A stretch of DNA of 64,000 bases from Pseudomonas aestuarii (GTDB lineage: Bacteria; Pseudomonadota; Gammaproteobacteria; Pseudomonadales; Pseudomonadaceae), in contig NZ_JAQJZJ010000010.1 in the NCBI RefSeq assembly GCF_027988105.1, positions 1 to 64,000 of the forward strand, written 5' to 3'. Below are positions 47,583-55,959 of this stretch, one piece after another. Each line of letters starts with the position of its first letter. Positions within the stretch are counted from its first letter, which is position 1. The notes beneath the pieces are model-generated. The model did not search any database. It worked only from the letters and a program-made list of their open reading frames with translations, and had not been told where the DNA came from. The position numbers and the translations under genes were made by a program.

Positions 47583-47774
47583 TTCGCTGCGGTCGCAGAT
47601 ATCCACTCGCTCAAAGGCATAACGCTCGCTGTCGCTAACGTCGAGCAGGGATTCAAGATTACCGGCATAAGTGAGTTTATCGAGGTTGACCACGCTATCG
47701 GTGGTGCTGTCGATGATATGGCGAATGACCGCAGAGCCAATAAAGCCGGCACCGCCGGTGACAAGAATTTTCAT
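47571..47774 (-). pseudogene. rmlB: Truncated 5' end of rmlB (dTDP-glucose 4,6-dehydratase)
   Basis: Begins MKILVTGGAGFIGSAVIRHI and continues LDKLTYAGNLESL, ERVDICDRSELDR, the first ~67 residues of RmlB; the remaining ~290 residues are absent. The frame runs on into the rfaH fragment in a wrong frame. No other rml gene is present, so dTDP-rhamnose synthesis is not encoded here. It is a recombination leftover of an earlier O-antigen cassette. Confidence 0.88.
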
Positions 47775-47990
47775 GATGTTATGCAGCGATCCTGGGTGAG
47801 GAGAGAGTTAAAAATTTTGTTTCTCAATTCACATCTGTAATGAGGTTGACTGAGTAAAAAGCTTTGCGGATAAATCCGCTCCTACGGGGTTTATGTACTT
47901 GTTTTAACTAGGCGTAGCAGGGCCAATAGCCAATAACTGTGCCGTCCAGCACCGCGCCGAGGTCGGCCCTCCTTCTAGAAGGTAGAAGGG

Positions 47991-48311
47991 TTACGCCTGC
48001 CGCTCATAGAACGGTACGCCTACGCGCTCGATGTGTTCGAGTAACGAGCTATTGTCGATTTTGTGCTTTAGCGAAATATCCACCATCCAGGGCAGTAACA
48101 GGTCGTCTATCTGGTTCTCGATGGCTAGCAGCTGCGTGAGGGTAAGCTCTTCGCCTTCTATGACCAGATCGATATCAGAGCCGGGTCGATAGCTGCCCTT
48201 GGCGCGTGAACCGTAAAGCAGTACTCGCTGGATCTGCGGCCAACCCTGGAAAACCCTGCGTAGCTTTTCGACTGCAGGCGTCGGCAGACCGAAGCTAAGC
48301 GCCTCAGTCAT
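47991..48311 (-). CDS. MNT-type nucleotidyltransferase (antitoxin-like)
   Basis: 106-residue minimal nucleotidyltransferase. The core motif YGSRAKGSYRPGSDIDL (residues 33-49) has the G-S and D-x-D metal ligands (Asp46, Asp48); a third acidic residue lies in MVDIS. It overlaps the HEPN gene by 4 bases. HI0073/HI0074-like pairs of this kind are often toxin-antitoxin systems in which MNT AMPylates and silences the HEPN partner. Activity not shown. Confidence 0.85.
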   Translation of the reverse strand: MTEALSFGLPTPAVEKLRRVFQGWPQIQRVLLYGSRAKGSYRPGSDIDLVIEGEELTLTQLLAIENQIDDLLLPWMVDISLKHKIDNSSLLEHIERVGVPFYERQA

Positions 48312-48727
48312 GCCTGGTCAGCCAGATCTTGCATGTGCTTGTGCAGCTGCTGAAACAGGTCGTGGTACTGCGCCACGATCTTGCCGGCGATCTCATTGGC
48401 GACCGACTCGTTGTACGTGTGTGCTGTCTGGTTGCGGCTTTTGATCATTTCCATCCAGCCTTCGCCATCGGCGATCACTCCTTGCTTGAATGCCGTGCGA
48501 ATGGCATCGCGGGAACCCGTGATGGCAGGGTTTCCCTGGTAGAGGAAGTAGTCCTTCATCAGGTTCCAGGCCAGTTCAAAGACAAATTCAAAAGCCTGAA
48601 TCAGCCCCTGTTTTTCCAGCTCGCTCAGTGGTCGTGATTGAGCCAGCTCCACCGCTCGGGTCAATTGAGCAAATGCCCGGCTGTAGTTGAGCAGGCGCTG
48701 TTGCCAGCGAATATCTTGATCAGTCAT
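48308..48727 (-). CDS. HEPN-domain protein (HI0074 family, toxin-like)
   Basis: 139-residue all-helical HEPN protein annotated in databases as nucleotidyltransferase substrate-binding subunit. The R-x4-H motif reads RNQTAHTY (Arg98 to His103), the ribonuclease site in active HEPN toxins, and Tyr105 is the position that MNT partners modify in related pairs. The pair lies between two ops/rfaH copies. Whether it is a stability module or a passenger is open. Confidence 0.85.
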   Translation of the reverse strand: MTDQDIRWQQRLLNYSRAFAQLTRAVELAQSRPLSELEKQGLIQAFEFVFELAWNLMKDYFLYQGNPAITGSRDAIRTAFKQGVIADGEGWMEMIKSRNQTAHTYNESVANEIAGKIVAQYHDLFQQLHKHMQDLADQA

Positions 48728-48777
48728 GGCGATGGACGTCTCTATTTAAGCTAGAAAATGGGGCTTGCGCTCAAGCA

Positions 48778-49100
48778 TTACCGTAGGAGGCGCTACCTCG
48801 CGGTGATTGGCGGGCATGGCCCGCCCAACAAATAAAAAAAAGCATCGCGTCGGGGCGGCCCTCCTACAAAAACAGCTGCACCAGCAACCCCCTGTCGGAG
48901 GGCCGTGCCGGTTCTCGAAATGTTCCCGACATTTTTACTACCTTCCCCCATCCATGGGGGGCGCCTACGGGCTTGGGTCTTTTCCACATCTATTGTGTGG
49001 GTCACGCGACCTGCGGTGAAGACGGACGACGTCCGTCCAACAATCAAAAGCATCGCGCCGAGTCACGGAACGCCACTCGCCCCTCCTGCAAGAGCATGCG
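48778..49100. repeat. Composite REP region between rfaH and HEPN gene
   Basis: REP motifs (CCGTAGGAGGCGCTACCTCG, AAGCATCGCGTCGGGGCGGC, CCTCCTACA) followed by the second repeat GGGCCGTGCCGGTTCTCGAA, TGTTCCCGACATTTTTACTA, CCATCCATGGGGGGCGCCTA and TGTGTGGGTCACGCGACC, then another REP end. The same composite occurs inverted at 55960-56215. Confidence 0.8.
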
Positions 49101-49126
49101 CGGGTAGAGGTTTGATCTGCATCAGG

Positions 49127-49138
49127 CACGCTACCGCC
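49127..49138 (-). promoter_or_regulatory. ops (RfaH recruitment) element downstream of rfaH
   Basis: Second perfect GGCGGTAGCGTG on the minus strand, 99 bases after the rfaH stop codon and upstream of the HEPN/MNT pair, with the same GGTAAATCTTGG in front. It is part of the region duplicated at 47261-47582. Confidence 0.8.
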
Positions 49139-49236
49139 CCAAGATTTACCGTTGGTTTCTTGAGAACGTCACAATCTTCAAATTTTACTGGCGGCGCCAG
49201 GGTGTTGCCTTGATCTCGGCCAAAGCCGAGGGGTGT

Positions 49237-49758
49237 TCAGTTCTTGACCACGCTCATCAGCGGCATGCTGATCTGTTGCTGGCGGTTGAGCATGTTGAGC
49301 AGCAGTATCACCCGCTGCTCGCCATCCATTGTTACGAAGACGGCGTCCAGCTCGGCAAAGCCACCTTCGGTAATACGCACGCTATCCCCAGCTTCGAGGG
49401 CCGGCTTAAAGGAGGCCGTTGTGCGTTGCTTCAGGCGCTCGATCAAGCGATCATCGAGTCGCAGCGGCATACCGCCGAAACCCACTAGGCGACTGACCCC
49501 ACGGGTCGAGCGCAGGGGCGCCCAGTTGGCGTCGCTGGCCAGCTGTATGAATAGATAACCGGGAAACAGCGATTCGGCGATGATTTGCCGACTGCCACGC
49601 ACGATGCGCTCACAGCTGTGCTGCGGCCGATAGCAAGTGTAGCCCTGGCGCAGCAGGTTCAGTTCTGCGCGCTCATCCTGGCGGGGCTTGCAGTGCACGA
49701 GGTACCAGGCCGGGGCCGTATCTGCGATGCAGCGGGTATTGGTAGCGCTTAGGTTCAT
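49237..49758 (-). CDS. rfaH: Transcription antiterminator RfaH (NusG paralogue)
   Basis: 173-residue NusG-like protein. The NGN domain (about 16-110) starts WYLVHCKPRQDERAELNL and has ESLFPGYLFI; the KOW domain follows (LEAGDSVRITEGGFAELDAV, 121-140). It boosts transcription and translation of long surface-polysaccharide operons by loading at ops elements, two of which lie downstream. ATG 49758 gives MNLSATNTRC; the in-frame start at 49794 is less likely. Located between the metallo-hydrolase and the HEPN/MNT pair. Confidence 0.93.
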   Translation of the reverse strand: MNLSATNTRCIADTAPAWYLVHCKPRQDERAELNLLRQGYTCYRPQHSCERIVRGSRQIIAESLFPGYLFIQLASDANWAPLRSTRGVSRLVGFGGMPLRLDDRLIERLKQRTTASFKPALEAGDSVRITEGGFAELDAVFVTMDGEQRVILLLNMLNRQQQISMPLMSVVKN

Positions 49759-50018
49759 ATGGATAACAAGCAAATCGGCGCAGCATCTGCACACCGACAG
49801 TTCACTCCTGTATGCAGCTGGCCTGGTTGAGCCGGTTGCTGGATTCGTTTCAGCCTGGCCAGCCGTGAGGATGACCAGGGAGTCGTTTGGCCTGTTGAGG
49901 CCACATGTGTCGGTGTTGCCAGGTGCCGGTTAGGGGGGCAGCCTGTGGGATTGCCTAGCTGCTCGTGATAGCCATCGGGTGGTGCGTGCCTGTACCCGCT
50001 GAAAGGGCGCATTTCAAT

Positions 50019-50086
50019 GATGGGTTACGGCGCGTTTGTTCTGCGGGCAGCAGGTCAATGTGTGGGCGCCTAACCCATCCTACGGT
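50019..50086. repeat. GGGTTA-type palindromic repeat
   Basis: ATGGGTTACGGCGCG and GGCGCCTAACCCATCCTACG are inverted arms. Related copies are at 58534-58646 and 61867-62058. The remaining rfaH upstream gap (49759-50018) shows no gene. Confidence 0.7.
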
Positions 50087-50135
50087 CTGTAGGTGCGACT
50101 TGGCGGCGTTCCGCCCGCCCCCTCCTGCACGGTAA

Positions 50136-51623
50136 TCATTTGTTTGCACCACTGGGAATTAATAGCTCCAGGTTACGTTGGGTCTGCTGATAGAGCGCCT
50201 TGAGGCGTTCACCGAGTTCGTGCTTGGCGCCGGTTTCGCCGTGGACGATACGGACCTGGCTGGGCCAGTCGCGCATGCGTGTGACGAAGCCCAACAGGCC
50301 TTTCTGATCCGCGTGGGCCGAATAGCCGCCTATGGTATTGATTTTGGCGCCAATTTTGTAGCGCTCTCCATCTAAATCCACGTAACCGCCGCGCCCACCA
50401 TACATCTGGATCGCCCGGCCAGGTGTGCCTTGGGCCTGGTAACCGATGAAGAGTACATCGTGCCGGGGATCGTGGAGCATGGCTTTCAGGTAATTGACAA
50501 TTCGACCGCTGCTGCACATTCCGTTCCCGGCGATGACAATTGCCGGACGAGCGGTAGCTGTCAGGTGACGCACCATGGCCAGGTGGGCCTGGTGGCTGTC
50601 GACGGTCAGCAGTTGCTCGAAACCCAGCGGCTTGCGCCCGCGCTTGACGCGCTGCAGCGCTTCGTTGTCCCAGAAGGGTTTCAGCTCGCGGTAGACCCGG
50701 GTGAAACGGCTGGCCAGGGGCGAATCGAGGATGATCGGCAACGCCGGCCAGTCGATGCCCGGATCTGCATCATCTTGGCGGTTAACCGTTGCCTCTTCAC
50801 GGCTCCCCTGCCCTTTGCCATCGAGCTTTTTGCTGTGGATGATGTCTTCGAGTTCGTAGAGCAATTCCTGGGTGCGGCCGATGCTGAAAGCGGGGATCAG
50901 CACAGTGCCGTTGTTGGCCAGGGCTTGTTCGATGACGCCTTCCAGACGCTGGCGGCGGGTGCGGCGGTCTTCGTGCAGGCGGTCGCCGTAGGTGCTCTCG
51001 ATCACGAGGATGTCGGCGCGATACGGCGGCTTGGGTGCTGGCAATAGCGGCGCATGGGGCGCGCCCAGGTCACCGGAGAAGACGATGCGTTTTTTATCGC
51101 CGGATTCGGGGTACTGCAGGTCGATCTCCACATAGGCCGAGCCGAGGATGTGCCCGGCGCGCTGCAGGCGGATACGGCAAATCAGGTTCGCGCTTTCGTG
51201 CAGGCTGAACCAGGTCTTGTAGGGCAAGGCGATGATGCGCTGCTCGATCAGCTTGAGGTAGCGCTCGACCTGCTTCTGATCGCGGCTGAAGCCCAGCTTG
51301 AAGGCGTCTTCCAGGACGATGGGCAGCAGCTTGGCCGACGGCTCGCTGCAGAGAATCGGCCCCTTGAAACCGGCGGCCAGCAAATAGGGAATGCGTCCGA
51401 CATGGTCAATGTGCACATGGGTGGCGACCAGGGCCTTGATCGTTTCCAAGGGGAACTCGATGGCCAGGCGATCGGCAGCGGACTTGCCTTCGGCCGAGGT
51501 TTCCGCGCCCTGGAACAGCCCGCAGTCGATCAACAGGCTGTGTTCTGCGTCCATCAGCAGTTGATGGCAGGAGCCGGTCACGCCGTCTTTAGCGCCATGG
51601 TGGAGGATGTCGGGGTAGTCCAT
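50136..51623 (-). CDS. Beta-CASP metallo-beta-lactamase-fold RNA-processing hydrolase
   Basis: 495-residue two-domain enzyme. The MBL motif THVHIDHVGRIP (about 66-77) is complete; later metal ligands lie in RAGHILGSAYVEI and FSGDLGAPHAPLLP; the beta-CASP insert has VLIPAFSIGRTQELLYEL and DSPLASRFTRVY, and the end has TIGGYSAHADQKGLL. Such proteins are typically RNA endo/exonucleases of the CPSF/YSH type. ATG 51623 has AGAGATC upstream. It lies between rfaH and wzz in the O-antigen locus; a link to that locus is unproven. Confidence 0.88.
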   Translation of the reverse strand: MDYPDILHHGAKDGVTGSCHQLLMDAEHSLLIDCGLFQGAETSAEGKSAADRLAIEFPLETIKALVATHVHIDHVGRIPYLLAAGFKGPILCSEPSAKLLPIVLEDAFKLGFSRDQKQVERYLKLIEQRIIALPYKTWFSLHESANLICRIRLQRAGHILGSAYVEIDLQYPESGDKKRIVFSGDLGAPHAPLLPAPKPPYRADILVIESTYGDRLHEDRRTRRQRLEGVIEQALANNGTVLIPAFSIGRTQELLYELEDIIHSKKLDGKGQGSREEATVNRQDDADPGIDWPALPIILDSPLASRFTRVYRELKPFWDNEALQRVKRGRKPLGFEQLLTVDSHQAHLAMVRHLTATARPAIVIAGNGMCSSGRIVNYLKAMLHDPRHDVLFIGYQAQGTPGRAIQMYGGRGGYVDLDGERYKIGAKINTIGGYSAHADQKGLLGFVTRMRDWPSQVRIVHGETGAKHELGERLKALYQQTQRNLELLIPSGANK

Positions 51624-51896
51624 GTGATTGATCTCTGTTAATCCATTAACGATGGCCGGCGATTGCAGCTTTGCCGGATGCGGTCCATTGCTGCGGTCGA
51701 GACCGCTTGTGTGAACCCAGAGTTTCGCAGCTGAAACCACTGCTGCCCCGCGCCTGCATACTCAGGAGCGGGGCACGCCGTCTTTGCCGTATTGGCGGTC
51801 TAGCCCGCCCCGGCACAATCGGTAGATCATTCGGGGGCGCCTCTGCCCGGATCGCCGGAATGCCGGACCACGGCAAGAACCAGGAGCCCCTTGGGT

Positions 51897-53219
51897 CTAT
51901 AGGCTGTGTGCAGGCTCTCGAGCTGCTTGCGTCTGGGCGAAAGTCTCAGGTTTACGCTGCAACATATTGCGCAGCAGGGCGATGAACAGTCCGAGCATGC
52001 CACCCAGCACCAAACCCAAGGCCAGAATCAGGGCCTTCTTCGGTTTGATTGGTTTGATCGGCTGCATCGCCAGCTGGTCAACAGTGGCCAACTTGAGGGT
52101 TGAAACATCGACTTCAAGGTTGCGCAAGCGTGCGGCTTCCTCACGCCAGCTGGCCAACTTCTTGAGAAACAAATCCTCATTCTCACGCTTATTGAGCACT
52201 TCAATCTGCCGATTGTTCGCCAGCAACTGCAGTTCCTTGGCGATCTGCGCGACACGCGGCTCGGTGAAGTCGTCGGAACGGCGTTGCAGCAAGGCATTGC
52301 GTTCGGCCTCGAGCGCTTCACTGCCCATGAAATAGAGCGGTATCTGCTGGCTGTTCACCTCGGTGCGGATCACGCTGCCCTGCGAAACCCGCTCGCCCTC
52401 GCCCAGAGCCGAAGGGGTGGTTGGCTTGACTATGCCAAGGGTCTTGGCGATGCGTATGGATTCATCCAGTTGGGCAATGCGGTTGTTGCGACGCGTCTTG
52501 AGCTGCTGGCGCAGGGCTCTGAGTTCGTCTTGCAACTCTGCACGTTTGAGGTTGTCGGCTTCAAGTAGCGCGGCAATCCTCGATTCCTTAGTCGCTTCAT
52601 AGCTGGCGCGCGCCGCGGCGATTTGCAGCTCGAGTTGGTTCAGGCGATTCTGAATGACCACGGCCAGGTCGGCGGCGATACGCTCGCGCTCAAGCTGAAC
52701 ACTGTACTCGACCAGGCCATTGACCAAGGCGACGCCGTTGACGTCCTCGGGATAGGTCAACTGAATACCAACGTAAGCACTCAGGTTATCGGTCTTCTTC
52801 GTATCGGGCTGGAGCATCTTGAAGGCTTGCTGGTTGAAGACTTCGAAGGTCTGCTCGAGGCTGCGATTGGACCGGCGCAAGCTTTCGAACAAGCCCTGAT
52901 TGGCGCGAAAGAACTCAAGACGGGTGTCGTAAGACTCCAGGGTTGCACCGACACGCCGCATGGATTGGCCTGGAGTGAGCTTGTAGACACCCGTGCGGTT
53001 AAGCGCATCGAGGTCCTTGATGAGCGCCGGGCGCAGCACGCTTTGCACTTGGTATTCAGGCGTCGCCAGGAAGGCATATGCCGCTGCCATCAGGCCGACC
53101 AGCAGCGTGATAGAGGCAATCAGCAGCTTTTGCTTCCAGAGCGCGCGAAAAAGCGCAGCCAGGTCGATTTCATCACTGGAGGTTTGCGGTATCGCCTGGG
53201 AAATTGCATTCACGATCAA
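51897..53219 (-). CDS. wzz: O-antigen chain length regulator Wzz (first paralogue upstream of island)
   Basis: 440-residue inner-membrane co-polymerase: cytoplasmic N-terminus, helix near 34-54 (LLIASITLLVGLMAAAYAFL), a long periplasmic coiled-coil region (about 60-395) and a C-terminal helix near 400-422 preceded by the P-rich QPIKPIKPKKALIL motif. It controls the number of repeats added by Wzy. It is longer than the classical ~350-residue Wzz. A second paralogue lies 666 bp upstream. Confidence 0.93.
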   Translation of the reverse strand: MIVNAISQAIPQTSSDEIDLAALFRALWKQKLLIASITLLVGLMAAAYAFLATPEYQVQSVLRPALIKDLDALNRTGVYKLTPGQSMRRVGATLESYDTRLEFFRANQGLFESLRRSNRSLEQTFEVFNQQAFKMLQPDTKKTDNLSAYVGIQLTYPEDVNGVALVNGLVEYSVQLERERIAADLAVVIQNRLNQLELQIAAARASYEATKESRIAALLEADNLKRAELQDELRALRQQLKTRRNNRIAQLDESIRIAKTLGIVKPTTPSALGEGERVSQGSVIRTEVNSQQIPLYFMGSEALEAERNALLQRRSDDFTEPRVAQIAKELQLLANNRQIEVLNKRENEDLFLKKLASWREEAARLRNLEVDVSTLKLATVDQLAMQPIKPIKPKKALILALGLVLGGMLGLFIALLRNMLQRKPETFAQTQAAREPAHSL

Positions 53220-53485
53220 GATCCATCTTCGAAAAGGGCTTCACTAATGTACCGGCAGGCAGACCACGATATTTGCGCTACTTTCTGCTTGGGCCATTGC
53301 CCGAGAGCATGTGGCAGCAGGGCTTGCGTCAATCCTGCCAGCTGAGACAGCGCGGCATTGTGCCAGCAGCGTATGACATTACAAGTCTTGACAGCTATCT
53401 TGCGGGCACAGGCAGATAGACGGGGAACTTGTGATGCTAGTCACTGCCGTCGAGTTGTTGTGTCTTGCGCCTTGCACCGCGGGTG
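53220..53485. other. wzz1 upstream region
   Basis: 266 bp between the first wzz start and the tandem repeats; no recognised gene. Confidence 0.3.
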
Positions 53486-53890
53486 TCTGTCGGTTCGCCT
53501 GGGGCGCAGCTGGTTGCGCAACGGCCCCTGTATCCAGGTAGGGCGGACTCAGGAGCGCAGCGAACAGTCCGCCGTTTGTGCGCACGGCCACGGCGTACTG
53601 CTGCGCGAGTACGCCCTACGGTCTGTCGGTTTGTCTGGGCGCAGCTGGCTACGCAACGCCCCCTGTATCCAGGTAGGGCGGACTCAGGAGCGCAGCGAAC
53701 AGTCCGCCGTTTGTGCGCACGGCCACGGCGTACTGCTGCGCGAGTACGCCCTACGGTCTGCCGGTTTGTCTGGGCGCAGCTGGCTGCGCAACTCCCCCTG
53801 TATCCAGGTAGGGCGGATTCAGGAGCGTAGCGAACAGTCCGCCATTTGTGCGCACGGCCACGGCGTACTGCTGCGCAGTACGCCCTACGG
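53486..53890. repeat. Three tandem ~135-bp repeats derived from the wzz 3' end
   Basis: Units start at 53486, 53622 and 53757, with a fourth start at 53891 inside the downstream end of the second wzz gene. Each holds TCTGTCGGTTTGTCTGGG, CAGCTGGCTACGCAAC, CCTGTATCCAGGTAGGGCGG, GGAGCGCAGCGAACAGTCCG and CGTACTGCTGCGCGAGTACG. The first ~45 bases of each unit match the coding DNA for the last residues of the second Wzz (LLRPRQTNKP-stop), so the unit includes the wzz tail. Confidence 0.85.
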
Positions 53891-55153
53891 TTTGTTGGTT
53901 TGCCTGGGGCGCAGCAGGTTGCGAATCAACGCTACGAAGATGCCCAGCATCAGGCCGCCGACGCCACCCAAGGCGATGATCAAGGCCTTCTTCGGCTTGA
54001 CTGGTGCAAGCGGTTCGAGTGCGTGCTGATCCAGCCGTACCAGCTTTAGTGCGCTGGTATCGAACTTGATCCCCTTGAGTTGCGCCGCCTCCTGGCGCCA
54101 TTCGGCCAGATCCTTGAGGTAGAGATCTTCGTTCTGGCGCTTCTCGAGAATTTCCACCTGGCGGTTTTGCTTCAGCAGCGTCAGTTCCTTCTCGATCTCG
54201 GCAATTCGCGGTTCGATGAAGTCGTCCGAGCGGCGTGCATTCAATGCCTCGCGCTCGGCCTTCAGAGCCGCGCTACCCATGAAATAGAGCGGAATTTCCC
54301 GGCTGTTTACCTCCGTACGCACCACTTGACCCTGACGCTGCGACTCAGACATCGACGAGGGGGTGGTTGGATTATCGATACCCAGCGATTCAGCTATCTG
54401 GATAGCCTCGTCCAGAACAGCGATGCGCGACTGCCGCCGGGTTTTCAACTCGCTGCGCAAAGCGTGGAGTTCGTCCTGCAACTGGGCGCGGGTCAGCGTG
54501 TCCTGCTCGAGCAGAGCGGCTATCCGTGCCTCTTTGCTCGCGGCATAGCTTGCTCGTGCCGCGTTAATCTTCTGCTCGATGTTAAGCAACCGATTGGCGA
54601 CCAGCACCTTCAAGTCCGAGTCTATTCGCGCCCGCTCAGTCTCCAGCACAAAGGTGACGAGACCGTTGACCACTTCCACTCCCTCCACGCCCCGCGGATA
54701 GGTCAGCGACAGCCCAACAAACTCGCTTTGGCCAGCGGCTTTTTTAGGGTCGACTTGCAGCATGGTGAACGACGTTCGATTGAATTCTTCAAAAACCTGT
54801 TCAAGCGAACGGCCCGGCTCGATCAGACCGCTGAAAAGCGCCTGATGATCTCGAAAGAACGCCAGGCGGCTTTCGTAAGATGAGAGCCCTGCCCCCACGC
54901 GGCTGAGCGCTTCAGATGGGGTCAAGTCGTAAACGCCAGTGCTATTCAATTCATCGAGACTACCACGATCAACCGGCCGCAATATGCTCTGCACCTGGTA
55001 GTGCGGCGTGGCCAGAAACGCATAGGCAGCTGCCATAAGAGTCACCAAAGCAGCGACAGCCAGGATAAGAAACTTTTGCTTGAACAGGGATTGAAACAGT
55101 TCGACCAAGTCGATCTCGTCATCGCGAAAGGAGCGCGGGGGGTTGTCTTGCAT
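53885..55153 (-). CDS. wzz: O-antigen chain length regulator Wzz (second paralogue)
   Basis: 422-residue Wzz with the same layout as the downstream paralogue: helix near 33-53 (ILAVAALVTLMAAAYAFLAT), periplasmic coiled coils, and C-terminal LAPVKPKKALIIALGGVGGL before the last helix. Strong similarity along the whole length (VNSREIPLYFMGSAALKAER in both) marks them as tandem duplicates. ATG 55153 (MQDNPPRSFRDDEIDL) was preferred to the open frame up to 55300, which has no family similarity. It is the first gene after ihfB, as in P. aeruginosa. Confidence 0.9.
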   Translation of the reverse strand: MQDNPPRSFRDDEIDLVELFQSLFKQKFLILAVAALVTLMAAAYAFLATPHYQVQSILRPVDRGSLDELNSTGVYDLTPSEALSRVGAGLSSYESRLAFFRDHQALFSGLIEPGRSLEQVFEEFNRTSFTMLQVDPKKAAGQSEFVGLSLTYPRGVEGVEVVNGLVTFVLETERARIDSDLKVLVANRLLNIEQKINAARASYAASKEARIAALLEQDTLTRAQLQDELHALRSELKTRRQSRIAVLDEAIQIAESLGIDNPTTPSSMSESQRQGQVVRTEVNSREIPLYFMGSAALKAEREALNARRSDDFIEPRIAEIEKELTLLKQNRQVEILEKRQNEDLYLKDLAEWRQEAAQLKGIKFDTSALKLVRLDQHALEPLAPVKPKKALIIALGGVGGLMLGIFVALIRNLLRPRQTNKP

Positions 55154-55461
55154 ATTCAGGGAGACTCCAAAGCAAAATTTTCTATTGCTTATCCCTAAGC
55201 CGCCTGCTGAGGCCATTACCCGGCCAACAGAATAGATATCCATATACATCAAGAGGAAATATGGCAGCTTTTTGCAAAAAAGGTTCCGTGAACCCTGCAA
55301 ATTTGCGCGAAGCAGAGCAAAAGGCCGTTAATTCATGACTGAACTGCGAATTGCGCTAAAAAAGCAGGCCAATAAACTGCTGCCATGAGTGAAGATGATT
55401 GATCCGCGAGTGCAGGCTGTCAGTCGCCGCAGGCTGTGGGCCATAGGTTCAGTGGCGCCAA
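55154..55461. other. Gap between second wzz and ihfB terminator
   Basis: No gene seen. Probably carries the promoter of the wzz genes; no convincing promoter hexamers identified. Confidence 0.3.
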
Positions 55462-55503
55462 AGAAAAAAAAAGACGGGGTGCATTACGCTTCGAGCGGAA
55501 TGC
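55462..55503 (-). terminator. Terminator-like hairpin after ihfB
   Basis: Minus strand: GCATTCCGCT - CGA - AGCGTAATGC (one mismatch) at 55481-55503, then eight bases and nine T residues (55464-55472). The spacing between stem and T run is longer than usual. A right end of the MITE-like element (CTTTTCACAAGCCCTGA, 55511-55527) lies between it and the ihfB stop. Confidence 0.45.
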
Positions 55504-55563
55504 TGTCGCGCTTTTCACAAGCCCTGACACGCAGAAATGCGCTTGGACAGAATGCGCACTGCC

Positions 55564-55848
55564 CTACTCGTCTTCATTGACCCGATCACGCAGCTCTTTG
55601 CCCGGCTTGAAGTGCGGGACAAATTTGCCGTCGAGGCGAACCGAATCACCCGTTTTCGGGTTACGCCCAACACGCGGCGCGCGGTAGTGCAGAGAAAAAC
55701 TGCCGAAGCCGCGGATTTCAATGCGGTCACCCGTAGCCAAGGCTTGGGACATCTGTTCCAGCATGGTTTTGATGGCCAGCTCGACATCTTTGTTTGAGAG
55801 CTGCCCCTGGTGGGTGACGATCCTTTCGATCAACTCCGACTTGGTCAT
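55564..55848 (-). CDS. ihfB: Integration host factor subunit beta
   Basis: 94-residue DNA-bending protein of the HU/IHF family: MTKSELIERIVTHQGQLSNK at the N-terminus and GFGSFSLHYRAPRVGRNPKTG with the intercalating proline-bearing beta arm (RNPKTG). It heterodimerises with IhfA. It marks the left border of the O-antigen locus as in P. aeruginosa. Confidence 0.96.
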   Translation of the reverse strand: MTKSELIERIVTHQGQLSNKDVELAIKTMLEQMSQALATGDRIEIRGFGSFSLHYRAPRVGRNPKTGDSVRLDGKFVPHFKPGKELRDRVNEDE

Positions 55849-55959
55849 GTTTTTCCCTTCTTTTTCAAGCGGCTAGATCACTCGATAGAATGGTTTTAGC
55901 ACGCTGCCCAGCATTTGAACAGCCCGAAAATCAATGGATTAGGGCGGATAGCGGTGTTC

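Noticed and set aside
47164..47622. 152-codon plus-strand open frame
   Set aside because: It lies opposite the rfaH/rmlB scar and has the same composition as the antisense of intact rfaH.
53486..53890. Regular repeats resembling a CRISPR array
   Set aside because: The unit is ~135 bp and almost wholly repeated, with no unique spacers; it is a plain tandem duplication.
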